Source: Bordetella parapertussis
GTDB taxonomy: Bacteria; Pseudomonadota; Gammaproteobacteria; Burkholderiales; Burkholderiaceae_B
Length of the DNA: 64,000 bases
Direction of reading: 5' to 3'
Assembly (NCBI GenBank): GCA_945897365.1
Contig: CAMDFD010000001.1
Coordinates: 1 to 64,000 of the forward strand
This document shows positions 24,779 through 33,782 of this stretch, one piece after another. A program made the position numbers and the translations under genes. The first letter of the stretch is position 1; every line of letters starts with the position of its first letter. A model generated the notes under the pieces. That model did no database searches. It was not told the DNA's origin and saw nothing but the letters and a program-made list of their open reading frames with translations.

Positions 24779-25534
24779 ATGACAAAAGCTCAAGTCTACG
24801 AACCAGGTAATTATCGTTTTGTTCCCGGTGTGTTTCAGTACTCGGCAGGCGTTGCTGCTGAGCCTGGGTTTCGGATCGAACGCGTCCGCTTGATGAAGGT
24901 TGTCCCTTTAGCTGAGGGATTCCGCCTGATTGAAACGACCCTTAAAGCGGCTGGACGGCCTCTTTCTGCCTTTTGCGCGTGCGAATTGCGTTCGCCGCGA
25001 CCGTTCGATGAGGCCGGTTTCGTGACGTTCAACAAGGAATACGTCGGTACGCTCGAGCGTTGGGGGTTGTTTGATGGAAAAAGCAATCCTGTCGCACGCA
25101 GTAACGTTTGTCCGGCAATGGATCCCCCCCAAGAGCCCGGATTTTACGCATTTTCTTACACGGTTCCAGACAATTCTGCCGCACCCTCTTTTGTCATTGC
25201 CGGAAGCGGCGAAGCCCCGGAAGGTCAGGGCAACTACAAAGACCACATTATCAGTCTTGGAGATATATCGCCTGAAGGATTGAGAAACAAAGCGCGTTGG
25301 GTGCTGGATGAAATGGAAAATCGGATGCGTGTACTCGGCTTTAGCTGGTCAGACGTCACTGTCACGCAGCTTTATACCGTGCACGACATCTACTCGCTCA
25401 TGTCTGAGGAGATTGACCGGCGCGGAGCGATGCGAGGTGGGTTGACGTGGCATTTAAATCGTCCTCCGGTCGTCGCACTCGAGTACGAGATGGATTGCCG
25501 TGGCGTGTATGTTGAGCGGGTACTCGCTGTTTAG
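24779..25534 (+). CDS. RidA-like protein, possible aminomuconate-type deaminase (CnbZ-like)
   Basis: A 251-residue protein. The segment LGDISPEGLRNKARWVLDEM followed by ENRMRVLGFSWSDVTVTQLY (about residues 160-200) is the classical RidA/YjgF fold pattern (trimeric imine deaminase), with a longer N-terminal half than single-domain RidA. Two-part proteins of this size include the 2-amino-5-chloromuconate deaminase CnbZ from nitrobenzoate degradation, which is a reasonable but unproven name. The conserved RidA arginine motif is not obvious. It is convergent with a Pht5-like gene 2 bp away, a setting consistent with an aromatic or imine catabolic role. Confidence 0.6.
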   Translation: MTKAQVYEPGNYRFVPGVFQYSAGVAAEPGFRIERVRLMKVVPLAEGFRLIETTLKAAGRPLSAFCACELRSPRPFDEAGFVTFNKEYVGTLERWGLFDGKSNPVARSNVCPAMDPPQEPGFYAFSYTVPDNSAAPSFVIAGSGEAPEGQGNYKDHIISLGDISPEGLRNKARWVLDEMENRMRVLGFSWSDVTVTQLYTVHDIYSLMSEEIDRRGAMRGGLTWHLNRPPVVALEYEMDCRGVYVERVLAV

Positions 25535-25536
25535 GG

Positions 25537-26526
25537 TCAACAATCAACAAAGAGTTCTTCTAAGGCAAGTCTGCGAGGGATGAGTCCCTGCTCAAACGAC
25601 CAGCGAATCTGCGTTTCAAGCATATCCCGGTTTGCGTCCAGGCCATGCTTCCAAAAATCCTGCCCCATCAGGGCTTGTGTCGCATGTAATTCTGCAGTCA
25701 TCCAAGGCAGCATCACAGGCAGTGCGTGATGCACATCTAACTGTGCTTGTGCCAGTTGTTTCGCCTGATCGAAGGCCTTAACAAGAGCGCTCGCAAGTTT
25801 AGGTTGAGCCGCCAGGACATCTCGGCGGATGCCCATGATGTGCATAATTGGAAATAGCTTTGTCCGCTGGAAGTAGTTTTGTTCGACTGTCCTCCACTCA
25901 GGAAAAAGCCGCTGCATCGAATCATCTCTGCCGAAATGCTCAGGGGGTGAGTAGGAGATCAGTACGTCCAAATCGCCAGCCATCATCAGACTAGAGAGTG
26001 GGCGTCCTACGACTGCCTGAATCGATACCGCGTTGGCTGGCCAGTTTTTGCTGTCGATCGTTTGCCGCTCTACGTGATCGATATCGCCGATCAGCCAATC
26101 ATTTGCTTCTGGTGAGAAGCCATATTCGTCGGTCAGTATTCCCCGAACGACCAAGGACAGCGTGTTGGAATACTCACGCGTGCCAATGCGTTTCCCTCGC
26201 AAATCGGCGGGCGATGTGATGCCAGCGTCCGATCGAACATAGATGGCCGAGTGACGAAAAGATCTAGAAGGAAAGATGGGCAGCGCGATATAGGGGCAAG
26301 TGCCACGCGCGCTAGAGATTAAAAAATTACTGAAGGAGAGTTCGGTGACCTCGAAGGGCGCGGAAGTGAACGCTTGGGCGAACATTTCTTCCAAATTGCC
26401 CGTCATGAAATGCGTGTTGAAGCCCTCAACTTGCACGGAACCGTCCAACAGAGCCGCAGTCCGATCATAGGCGCCTACAGCAATACAGACCTGGCTAGCT
26501 GGGTTGTCAAGAGGAGAATTGTTCAT
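25537..26526 (-). CDS. 4,5-dihydroxyphthalate decarboxylase-like (Pht5-type) protein
   Basis: The protein has 329 residues and no signal peptide. It has the periplasmic-binding-protein fold of the Pht5/4,5-dihydroxyphthalate decarboxylase family: VCIAVGAYDRTAALLDGSV, FEVTELSFSNFLISSARG, YIALPIFPSRSFRHSAIYVR, LRGKRIGTREYSNTLSLVVR and FPIMHIMGIRRDVLAAQP. Named members decarboxylate dihydroxyphthalate; many relatives in Burkholderiales are of unknown function. It starts 20 bp inside the end of the upstream methyltransferase gene, so the two are co-translated, and it faces the RidA-like gene. Confidence 0.75.
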   Translation of the reverse strand: MNNSPLDNPASQVCIAVGAYDRTAALLDGSVQVEGFNTHFMTGNLEEMFAQAFTSAPFEVTELSFSNFLISSARGTCPYIALPIFPSRSFRHSAIYVRSDAGITSPADLRGKRIGTREYSNTLSLVVRGILTDEYGFSPEANDWLIGDIDHVERQTIDSKNWPANAVSIQAVVGRPLSSLMMAGDLDVLISYSPPEHFGRDDSMQRLFPEWRTVEQNYFQRTKLFPIMHIMGIRRDVLAAQPKLASALVKAFDQAKQLAQAQLDVHHALPVMLPWMTAELHATQALMGQDFWKHGLDANRDMLETQIRWSFEQGLIPRRLALEELFVDC

Positions 26527-27388
26527 TTTTTTTAGGCCTAAATCGCATCACCATCATCATATAACGCATGACCCCGCTGCGATGACATACGGTCAAAGCA
26601 TTGCCGCCGATCATGTTGGCAAGCCTTGGAATACGCGCCAACCCGAGCCAATCGAGTGGCGGTGCTATAAAGTTGAGCGTAAAGTCCCAGGGTTGGTAAA
26701 GCCGCAGAAACTCTCCCAAGTCTCGATGCTCCACGACCTCAAAATCGGATGTATCCGCTTGGTCTAATACTTGGCTTACAGTCGGTACATGTCCCATGCG
26801 CCAGCCGCGTTTAAAGGCATCCAGCAGCCTCATATCCTTGTGCGTCAGATTGGAACCATCTCCGGCGAGCATGTCATCCACCAAAATGACGATACCACCA
26901 GGCAAGACATGCTGGCGGGCAGCTTGAAAAAAATCGGCTAGGCTGGGCAGATGGGTGTGGCTTTCGATGGCGATCACGAGTTCGCTGCAAGGCGCAGAAT
27001 CGACGGCTGTGAAATCCCCATGCTTGATTTCACATTGATCTTGAAGCTGTCGTTGCGAGGCCAAAGCTTGAGCGATTTGCACTTGAGCATGGCTCAAGGT
27101 GTAACCCGTTAACTTCGAGTGTGGCCAGCACCGCGCTAAATGAAACAGGCTGCCACCCACACCACAGCCGAGGTCTGTCACTGAGGCGGGTGCGTGCCCC
27201 AGCGCGTTGACCGCTGCTTGAGCCACCAGATCATTGATATGAGCGGCTGCCGCTTCAGGCGTCTCCATGCCGGGCGCCCAAAGCTTGCGGTGAATCGCAA
27301 CCGCTTCGCCGGTGTCACTATTAGCCAAGAACTGTCGCGTGTTGGAGTCGTAGTATTGCGCGACGTGATCAGAATTTGATTTGTTCAT
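26507..27388 (-). CDS. SAM-dependent class I methyltransferase
   Basis: A 293-residue methyltransferase. Motif I is VTDLGCGVGGSLFHLAR at about residue 69, followed by LTGYTLSHAQVQIAQALASQ (acidic loop position), the LVIAIESHTHL motif and LPGGIVILVDDML. The pattern (GVGGS, TLS-AQ) is that of the sterol/tocopherol and cyclopropane-type small-molecule methyltransferases. The target is unknown. It overlaps the Pht5-like gene and lies 4 nt after the stop of a tiny leader that copies the start of the TRAP dctP gene, so it appears to use a captured promoter. Confidence 0.8.
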   Translation of the reverse strand: MNKSNSDHVAQYYDSNTRQFLANSDTGEAVAIHRKLWAPGMETPEAAAAHINDLVAQAAVNALGHAPASVTDLGCGVGGSLFHLARCWPHSKLTGYTLSHAQVQIAQALASQRQLQDQCEIKHGDFTAVDSAPCSELVIAIESHTHLPSLADFFQAARQHVLPGGIVILVDDMLAGDGSNLTHKDMRLLDAFKRGWRMGHVPTVSQVLDQADTSDFEVVEHRDLGEFLRLYQPWDFTLNFIAPPLDWLGLARIPRLANMIGGNALTVCHRSGVMRYMMMVMRFRPKKNEQFSS

Positions 27389-27392
27389 TAAC

Positions 27393-27495
27393 TCAGGCTA
27401 GCGCGACTAATAAGTGTTTGTATGAGGTACGCATCATTTTCCAGCGTGCCAAAGCTGTCCCAGTCATGCGAGCCGTAGGATAGGTTATCAAGCTA
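27393..27495 (-). pseudogene. Truncated copy of the dctP promoter, leader and first 13 codons
   Basis: The minus strand from 27495 to 27393 matches 35390-35290. Shared are TGATAA-CTATCC-ACGGCTC, ATGACTG-GACAG and GCAC--TGGA, then an ATG (27434) reading MRTSYKHLLVALA and stopping at TGA (27393-27395). The real DctP begins MRTSYKNLLVAAA. The copy therefore includes promoter, ribosome-binding region and the signal-peptide start, then ends; the methyltransferase ATG follows 4 nt later. The 13-codon frame may now act as a coupled leader. I infer that a duplication or replacement event fused the dctP upstream region to this operon. Confidence 0.8.
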
Positions 27496-27499
27496 AAAA

Positions 27500-28993
27500 T
27501 TAATGGGCGATTGAAAACCCATACCTTTTATTTAATAAATGAATCGCTGACTTATAAGCACCATCAGACCAAGTTGCGCGCTGCGGGTTATAGCTCTCAC
27601 CCGCGAGGGCGATATTTTCATCGCCGAGTGGCTGGACAGCCCAATTAAAAATATCTCGTGTAGAAAAGGGAAATCCTGCTCGAATGTAATACCAGCCATC
27701 TGGCCATTCCCAGTAGAAGGTTTTGCTTGCTGCACCAATTTCAACCGGTTGTGTCACGCCATTATTTGAAAATAAATGTTCGAGACCTTTTTTAACTTCA
27801 CGTTCAATTGACTGAGGACCCTCTGAAGCGAGTGCTCGCCATTTTTGTACACACTCAAGACTATCGCTATAAACAGAGCGAATCACATTTTGTTTGGCGG
27901 CATATTGCTCTTGCGGGATTTCAATAGAGTTAATACAACTATCTGTTGTCCAAGCACGCCATACTTTTTTGTTGTCCTTGATCCCGCGGATATTGAGCCA
28001 CCAAGGGTTGTCGTACCACTGAGCGATTGTCACGACATTGACCCCTATCAAGGACTTGTAATGCTCCTGTAATTGAATCGCTCGAGCGATATTTCCTTGA
28101 ATATGATCAAAGGCCTTGGGTGGAACAGTAATCACCACATGTGAAGTGTGGACCCGATGCTTGGGCGTGATAAGAGAGTAGTGTTTTGATTCTTTATCAA
28201 TGCTTTTAATGGGTTCTTCTAGGTAAATGCGCACACCGCTTTCTTGTGCTTTAAGAGCCAATCCTCGCACATAGGCAGACATTCCGCCTACGGGGTAGGA
28301 CGCCTCACAGCAGACATCGATGTCTTCTTCAAGAAAATCAAGATAGCCTTTGGCGGATAACGAATATTCAAAATCGCTACGAAAACGGCTCATATCCCGT
28401 AGATATTCAAAGCCATTATTCCCGAGTACACTCGTTACATAGGATTTGAAACTAGGAAATTGATCGATCTGTTTGCGCTGTTCACTAACAAGTAAGCGCC
28501 GTAGTAGTTGAGTCGGTGCATCCCCTTTCGCTTGGTCAAACTCGATCCCAGGATATAAAGCGACAAAATCATCAGGATTAGTTGAGTACATGCCGCGGGC
28601 GAAAATAAGCTCTTTCTCAAGATTGGGTTTTTCTAGCTCGATGCCGAGATCCTGAGCGAGTTTAAACAAAACATTCTGCCCCTCCATGACGCGACGACCT
28701 CCCACGGCAATCAGGGGGCCTTGGGGTTGCTGAGGGTCTTTGCTGATATCGTAAAGACGCCCACCCAGACGATTTTCCTTTTCAAACACGCAGATTTTGT
28801 TTTTGTAGAGAGGACCTAGTTGGTATGCCATATACAGGCCTGCGGGTCCGCCTCCAACAATACTGATATCGCATTCGAGGGTGGGTAATAGTTTTTCAGC
28901 ATCTTTTTTTGTAAGGTCTTCTGCTCGAGAAAAATCACTCACACCAGAGAGCGCAAAGAACAGTATCCAAACTGAGAGTTTCGTGATGTGCAT
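27500..28993 (-). CDS. Exported FAD-dependent amine oxidase-like protein
   Basis: A 497-residue flavoenzyme with an N-terminal signal peptide (cleavage after about GVSDFSRAE), so it acts outside the cytoplasm. The dinucleotide motif is ISIVGGGPAGLYMAYQLG with FEKENRLGGRL. The C-terminal block ENIALAGESYNPQRATWSDG is the FAD site of monoamine-oxidase-type enzymes. Bacterial relatives oxidise amines, tryptophan or polyamines with H2O2 release. A twin-arginine motif is not seen, which is unusual for an exported flavoprotein that usually binds FAD before export. It has its own promoter region (28994-29159), shared divergently with a transporter gene. Confidence 0.8.
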   Translation of the reverse strand: MHITKLSVWILFFALSGVSDFSRAEDLTKKDAEKLLPTLECDISIVGGGPAGLYMAYQLGPLYKNKICVFEKENRLGGRLYDISKDPQQPQGPLIAVGGRRVMEGQNVLFKLAQDLGIELEKPNLEKELIFARGMYSTNPDDFVALYPGIEFDQAKGDAPTQLLRRLLVSEQRKQIDQFPSFKSYVTSVLGNNGFEYLRDMSRFRSDFEYSLSAKGYLDFLEEDIDVCCEASYPVGGMSAYVRGLALKAQESGVRIYLEEPIKSIDKESKHYSLITPKHRVHTSHVVITVPPKAFDHIQGNIARAIQLQEHYKSLIGVNVVTIAQWYDNPWWLNIRGIKDNKKVWRAWTTDSCINSIEIPQEQYAAKQNVIRSVYSDSLECVQKWRALASEGPQSIEREVKKGLEHLFSNNGVTQPVEIGAASKTFYWEWPDGWYYIRAGFPFSTRDIFNWAVQPLGDENIALAGESYNPQRATWSDGAYKSAIHLLNKRYGFSIAH

Positions 28994-29159
28994 TGCAACT
29001 TGCCCAGAAAAAGGAGAAAACTAGTGATGAAACAAGACCAGCGGTACTGGAAAAATATTTCAAAATGTATAAATTATTACTAGATTTTACTGAGAACAGG
29101 TGTAAAAATCATTACAGAAGATTTTCTTTTAAGTATATGAGTCTTACGTTATTAATCTG

Positions 29160-30581
29160 ATGCCCCTGATGTTAAAAAAAAATGAAAATGCATCTATCCG
29201 AGAAATTCTGGGATGGTCATCGCTATTAGTTTTTCCTCCAGCGTTTTATTTTTTAGGAGTGACTTACGGGTTGACCGTTCAAGCGGCGCTGTTTGTTTCT
29301 ATTTTGACTGTCGTGATTTTGATGTGGTTATTCAATTTGGTGGATGACTACATCCCACCCCTTCTCGGGATGGTTGCATCACTTCTTTTTGGACTCGCCC
29401 CCGCATCTGTTGCACTTTCTGGTTTGTCCTCTCCTAGTTTAATTACCTTAATGGGAGTGTTTGCGTTAGCTTCTGTGATTACGAATTCTGGCTTGGGCCG
29501 CAGATTTGTGTTGAGTATGCTCAATAAAGTCCCCAATCGGTTTTTTTTACAAGAAAACATTTTGGTTTGTTGTGGACTTTTACTTTCTGTCGTTTCACCA
29601 TCGGGTAATAGTCGCGTGACATTAATGCTGCCACTATTTAAAGAAATTAGTGATGCGATGAGTCTGCCGAAGCGCGGTAAGGCGATCACTTCTTTGATGG
29701 CTTCAACGTATGGCGGCGCAATGTTATTTTCTACGGCCTTGTCTAACAGCAAGTCCGCGAGTATTGCTGCTTTGAGCATGCTTCCTCTTTACTTGCAAGA
29801 CCAGTATTTGGGTTTATTCTGGATCATGGCGGCAAGTGTGCCGATGATTGTATTGCTACTGATACATTTCATATCGGTGCGCATGATGTTTTCAAATGAA
29901 GAGCCCAAAGCGCTCTCAAAGGAAATTCTTGCTGCGCATCTTAAAGAGCTCGGATCACTGAGTGCGAAAGAGCGCACTGCAAGTGTGGCCTTTATATTTT
30001 TCTTTTTTGGTTCGCTAACAAGTGGCTTACATCACATTAGCACTGCCAATATTGCCGGTATGACAATCCTCTTATTGTTGGTGATGGGGGCTTTCAGTAA
30101 AGTCGATTTTCAAAGGTCGATGGACTGGCCGATGATTTTTTTCATGTTATGTATGGATAGCATGATGCGCACCATGGCGCACTTGGGATTAGATCAACAG
30201 CTCTCTACTGCAATGGGCTCTTTATTTGCATTTGTAGACGGTAGTTTTTTTCTGTATATGTTGGCAACCTTAGTTGTCACCCTAGTGTTACGGTTCGCAT
30301 TTCCAGTCGCAGCTGGAATGTTATTGAGTTTCCTCATCATGCTACCTGTTACGTTATCTCAGGGTTACAGTCCGTGGGTTTGTGTATTCATGACCGCAAT
30401 TTTTAGTGATATCTGGTTTTTTCGTTACCAAAATTCAATTTACCTCATCATTTGGAACTCTGAGTCTGTCGGTGACTTTGACCAGCAACTATTCATGCGT
30501 CACAACATGGTCATGAATTTTGCGCGTGTCGCGTGTGTGTGTGTGGCGATTCCATTCTGGTCGTGGATGTCGATGATATGA
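29160..30581 (+). CDS. DASS/SLC13-family anion:sodium symporter-like permease
   Basis: A 473-residue membrane protein with about 11-12 hydrophobic segments. The blocks LSGLSSPSLITLMGVFALAS, VVSPSGNSRVTLMLPLFKEI and STYGGAMLFSTALSNSKSAS match the two hairpin regions (SNT/SNS-like motifs) of the divalent-anion:Na+ symporters (CitT/VcINDY type), although the classic SNT motifs are changed. ATG choices at 29160 and 29169 are equal in merit. Its stop overlaps the start of a substrate-binding-protein gene (ATGA), an unusual pairing for a DASS carrier. Substrates are probably carboxylates. Confidence 0.8.
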   Translation: MPLMLKKNENASIREILGWSSLLVFPPAFYFLGVTYGLTVQAALFVSILTVVILMWLFNLVDDYIPPLLGMVASLLFGLAPASVALSGLSSPSLITLMGVFALASVITNSGLGRRFVLSMLNKVPNRFFLQENILVCCGLLLSVVSPSGNSRVTLMLPLFKEISDAMSLPKRGKAITSLMASTYGGAMLFSTALSNSKSASIAALSMLPLYLQDQYLGLFWIMAASVPMIVLLLIHFISVRMMFSNEEPKALSKEILAAHLKELGSLSAKERTASVAFIFFFFGSLTSGLHHISTANIAGMTILLLLVMGAFSKVDFQRSMDWPMIFFMLCMDSMMRTMAHLGLDQQLSTAMGSLFAFVDGSFFLYMLATLVVTLVLRFAFPVAAGMLLSFLIMLPVTLSQGYSPWVCVFMTAIFSDIWFFRYQNSIYLIIWNSESVGDFDQQLFMRHNMVMNFARVACVCVAIPFWSWMSMI

Positions 30582-31600
30582 AAAAGTCTCATTTGCGGGT
30601 TTTAGTAGGTCTGACTGTTTTTGCTTTTTTTGGCTGGGTTTTTTTAGCGAACCTAAATAAAACTAGGATCTTCGTGCTGTTGCCGCTGAGTCAGTCTGCG
30701 GATTGGACGAACCGCGTCGAGACGGGAATCAAGCAGGGACTTGTTAACAATCGTCGCCCTGTCACAATGACGTATTACTACATGAACATGGACCATCAAC
30801 ACTCTGAGCAGCAATTACGGGTCGCAGTGGCTTCCGCGCATCGAGCGATTAAAAAAGAAAAACCTGATATTTTAATTTCTGTTGATGATGAAAGTAATGG
30901 CTTAGTGACAAGCAAAATCAATGCGAAACAAAGACCTCCTATCGTCTTTACCTCAATGTTGCAGTCTCCATCGTATTATGGATATTCACCTGCCAAGCGT
31001 GTCACTGGCGTTGTAGAGAGTATGCCAACGAGCGGAATCATTGAAATATTAAATGTGCTCAAGCCGCAGGCCTCATTAAAAGTTGCTGTGATAGGTATAG
31101 ACGACGTGACGGGTCGAAGTGAAATGCAACTGATCCAAGAAGCCGATTGGGGACCCCATGTTTTAGGACCGCTGTCGTTAGTCGACAATTACTCAGATTG
31201 GCAGATTTTTGTTAATGGACTGGCGAGTACAGCGGATGTGTTGATCGTACTGACGACTGATCTTTTGAAAAAGGATGGCAGTGATGATTATGTTCCCGAA
31301 AAAGAACTTGTGGCTTGGACGCAGGAGAATGCAAAGACGTTCTCTATCGGTGTCCGCCTGAGTTATGTGCGTTATGGTGGTGGACTTGCCGTTGCAATGC
31401 CGGGTTCCGTTTTTGGACGACGCGCCATTGAAATGTCCTTGAAGTGGCTGGAGAGTGGTTTGGATCTTCCCCCTCCGCCTGTAGAAAAACCAATTGATTT
31501 CGATGTGGCGATGCGCGCATCCATATTGAATCAAAGAGGATTTGTGTTGCCCAATGTGTACCGAGAGCTTGCCCGCTCTTCTGGAAGCTCATATCCTTAG
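30578..31600 (+). CDS. ABC-type substrate-binding protein (ABC_sub_bind family), membrane-anchored
   Basis: A 340-residue protein whose residues about 8-25 (RVLVGLTVFAFFGWVFLANL) form a single N-terminal membrane helix without a lipobox. The remainder matches the two-lobed ABC_sub_bind/TrpX-like family: PDILISVDDESNGLVTSKIN, PPIVFTSMLQSP, TGVVESMPTSGIIEILNVLK and LKVAVIGIDDVTGRSEMQ. The usual partners of this family are an ABC permease and ATPase, which are absent here. The gene overlaps the DASS permease by 4 bp, so both are made together. It may present the substrate to the carrier or sense it. Confidence 0.8.
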   Translation: MKKSHLRVLVGLTVFAFFGWVFLANLNKTRIFVLLPLSQSADWTNRVETGIKQGLVNNRRPVTMTYYYMNMDHQHSEQQLRVAVASAHRAIKKEKPDILISVDDESNGLVTSKINAKQRPPIVFTSMLQSPSYYGYSPAKRVTGVVESMPTSGIIEILNVLKPQASLKVAVIGIDDVTGRSEMQLIQEADWGPHVLGPLSLVDNYSDWQIFVNGLASTADVLIVLTTDLLKKDGSDDYVPEKELVAWTQENAKTFSIGVRLSYVRYGGGLAVAMPGSVFGRRAIEMSLKWLESGLDLPPPPVEKPIDFDVAMRASILNQRGFVLPNVYRELARSSGSSYP

Positions 31601-31602
31601 TT

Positions 31603-32475
31603 TTATGCTGCTGGAACTTGAGCTTCGAACCAGTCTGCGATTTGTTCCGGCCGCATAAAGGTCGTTTTCGGACTGGCAATCAGGCTGTCGAGCATATTTT
31701 CAAACTCGCCAAAACGATGGGGTACGCCCATGAGATGAGGGTGTAGCCCAAGGGCTAAGACTCTAGGTCGTCGGGCGGATTCTTTTTCGAACACACTCAA
31801 AGTCCGTTGCGTGCGGTCGAGAAACTGTCCTGTCGCGTGTTTTTCGATAGCGTAAATAATCGAGTCATTGAGCTCAAGGTTGTAGGGCATGCTCAGGAGA
31901 GGTCCGTGATCGGTCCGCATCCAATTGGGCAGATCATCCATGCACCAGTCCAGCACATAGCGCACGCCTTGTGCCTTGAGGATATCGGGACTGCGCTCGG
32001 TCTCGCGTAAACCGGGACTCAGCCAGCCGGTCACGGCTTGGCCAGTAAAACCCCTCAGTTTGACCAGAGATTGAGCAACGACCTCTTCTTCGGTGCCGGC
32101 TTGTTGAATCGATTTTTGGTGCATGCCGTGACCAATAAACTCCCAGCCAGCTTCTAGCATGGCTTCGGCCGCACCGGGATAGGCATCAATCACGCTGGCA
32201 TTAATACTGGTCGAGGCAGGTAGCCCTCGCTGTTGGATCGCTTCGATCATGCGTGGTAAGCCTGCGCGCATACCGTAATCGGCCCAGGAAAAGTTGGGGA
32301 TATCCGGAATCGTTTCTTTGCCATGCGGCGGGGTGATGATTGTGCGCGGCATGGCCGCATCAAAACTCCAGTTTTCAACGTTGACCACGATATGCACGAG
32401 GATCGGACCGTCGTCGTGCGGAGTTAAAGCAGGACCATTGTTGGAGAAACGATAAGGGACGCGGGGATTGCTCAT
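31603..32475 (-). CDS. Polysaccharide-deacetylase-family hydrolase (PuuE-like)
   Basis: A 290-residue protein of the NodB/polysaccharide deacetylase superfamily, in the branch of uric-acid allantoinase PuuE and peptidoglycan/formamidase-like relatives: ILVHIVVNVENWSF, WADYGMRAGLPRMIEAIQQR, GWEFIGHGMHQKS and LSPGLRETERSPDILKAQGV. It has no signal peptide, so it is likely cytoplasmic and acts on a small amide or acid rather than a polymer. It ends a TRAP operon (2 bp after dctM), so the imported solute is probably its substrate or precursor. Confidence 0.8.
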   Translation of the reverse strand: MSNPRVPYRFSNNGPALTPHDDGPILVHIVVNVENWSFDAAMPRTIITPPHGKETIPDIPNFSWADYGMRAGLPRMIEAIQQRGLPASTSINASVIDAYPGAAEAMLEAGWEFIGHGMHQKSIQQAGTEEEVVAQSLVKLRGFTGQAVTGWLSPGLRETERSPDILKAQGVRYVLDWCMDDLPNWMRTDHGPLLSMPYNLELNDSIIYAIEKHATGQFLDRTQRTLSVFEKESARRPRVLALGLHPHLMGVPHRFGEFENMLDSLIASPKTTFMRPEQIADWFEAQVPAA

Positions 32476-32477
32476 CT

Positions 32478-33779
32478 TTATTTCCTAATCGTATCCGGTA
32501 GCCAGGTGGCGATTTCCGGGAATAAAATTAATAATAGGGTCGCAACGATCAGCAATAAAAAGAAGGGGAATGCCGCCACGGAGACTTCCCACAGATTTTT
32601 ACCTGTGATGGATTGGAGAATGAAGAGATTGATCCCGACCGGTGGTGTGATCTGTGACATCTCAATCAGCACCACAATAAAGATACCAAACCAGATTGGG
32701 TCAATGCCTGCTTGCAGGACGATCGGCATGATGACCGCAGCAGTGAGCACCACAATCGAAATGCCATCTAAAAAACAGCCTAGGATGATGAACAGGACGG
32801 TGAGGGCCAAGAGCAATTCGAACTTGTCCAGGTTCAGTGTCCCGACCCAAGCCGAAAGCTCGCGCGGGATACCAGTAAACCCCATGGCGGTTGATAAAAA
32901 GGCAGCACCTGCCAAAATAAACGACACCATGACGCTTGTGCGAGTCGCGCCGAGCACGCTATCAATAAAATTCTGTTTGGTCATCGAGCCAGTAAAAAGC
33001 GCAATGAGCAGAGCACCGACAACACCCACCGCAGCCGCTTCGGTCGCCGTTGCAATCCCCAAGTAGATGGAGCCAATGACGGCGATCATCAGCAAGATGA
33101 TGGGGAACAGTTTGGCTGTTTCGCGAATGCGTTTTAAAAAGGGAATGCGTGGTTCGCGCGGCGGTACTTTTGAGGGGTTGAGTGCCGACCAAATAGCCAG
33201 ATACCCCATAAACAGGACCATGAGCATAAGGCCCGGCATGATACCTGCGATAAATAGCCGTGTGATGGAGACGTCTGCAGCGACGCCATACACAATCATG
33301 ATGATTGACGGCGGGATTAAAAAGCCTAGTGTCGAGGAGCCCGCCAAGCTACCGATCGTCGTTTTTTCATCATAGCCACGCTTGAGCAACTCAGGCACCG
33401 TGATTCGACCGATTGTCGCTGTTGTAGCGGCGGACGAGCCGGACACGGCTGCAAAAATACCGCAACTGACCACGTTGATATGAATCAGTCTGCCAGGAAA
33501 TCCGGCCAACCAAGGCGAAAGACCCTCGAACATATCCTTGGCCAAGCGCGTTCGATAGAGAATCTCACCCATCCAGATAAACAAGGGGAGCGCCGTGAGC
33601 GCCCAGCTTGAACTCTGACCCCAAATGACTGTTGCCTGGATCGTGGAGGCAGGTGCATGCGAAAACAGCAGCATGCTGAGCAAACCCACAGACATTAAGG
33701 TGACGGCGACCCAAACGCCTGAGGCCAACAGCACTAGCATGAGGACCGCTACGATCAAACCAATTGTTGAAACATCCAT
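32478..33779 (-). CDS. dctM: TRAP transporter large permease DctM
   Basis: A 433-residue membrane protein with about 12-13 segments. It has the DctM signatures GIFAAVSGSSAATTATIGRI near residue 110, STLGFLIPPSIIMIVYG near 150, LGCFLDGISIVVLTAAVIMP near 345 and QITPPVGINLFILQ near 385. It imports the solute delivered by DctP using a sodium gradient. It starts 3 bp after dctQ. Confidence 0.95.
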   Translation of the reverse strand: MDVSTIGLIVAVLMLVLLASGVWVAVTLMSVGLLSMLLFSHAPASTIQATVIWGQSSSWALTALPLFIWMGEILYRTRLAKDMFEGLSPWLAGFPGRLIHINVVSCGIFAAVSGSSAATTATIGRITVPELLKRGYDEKTTIGSLAGSSTLGFLIPPSIIMIVYGVAADVSITRLFIAGIMPGLMLMVLFMGYLAIWSALNPSKVPPREPRIPFLKRIRETAKLFPIILLMIAVIGSIYLGIATATEAAAVGVVGALLIALFTGSMTKQNFIDSVLGATRTSVMVSFILAGAAFLSTAMGFTGIPRELSAWVGTLNLDKFELLLALTVLFIILGCFLDGISIVVLTAAVIMPIVLQAGIDPIWFGIFIVVLIEMSQITPPVGINLFILQSITGKNLWEVSVAAFPFFLLLIVATLLLILFPEIATWLPDTIRK

Positions 33780-33782
33780 GGT

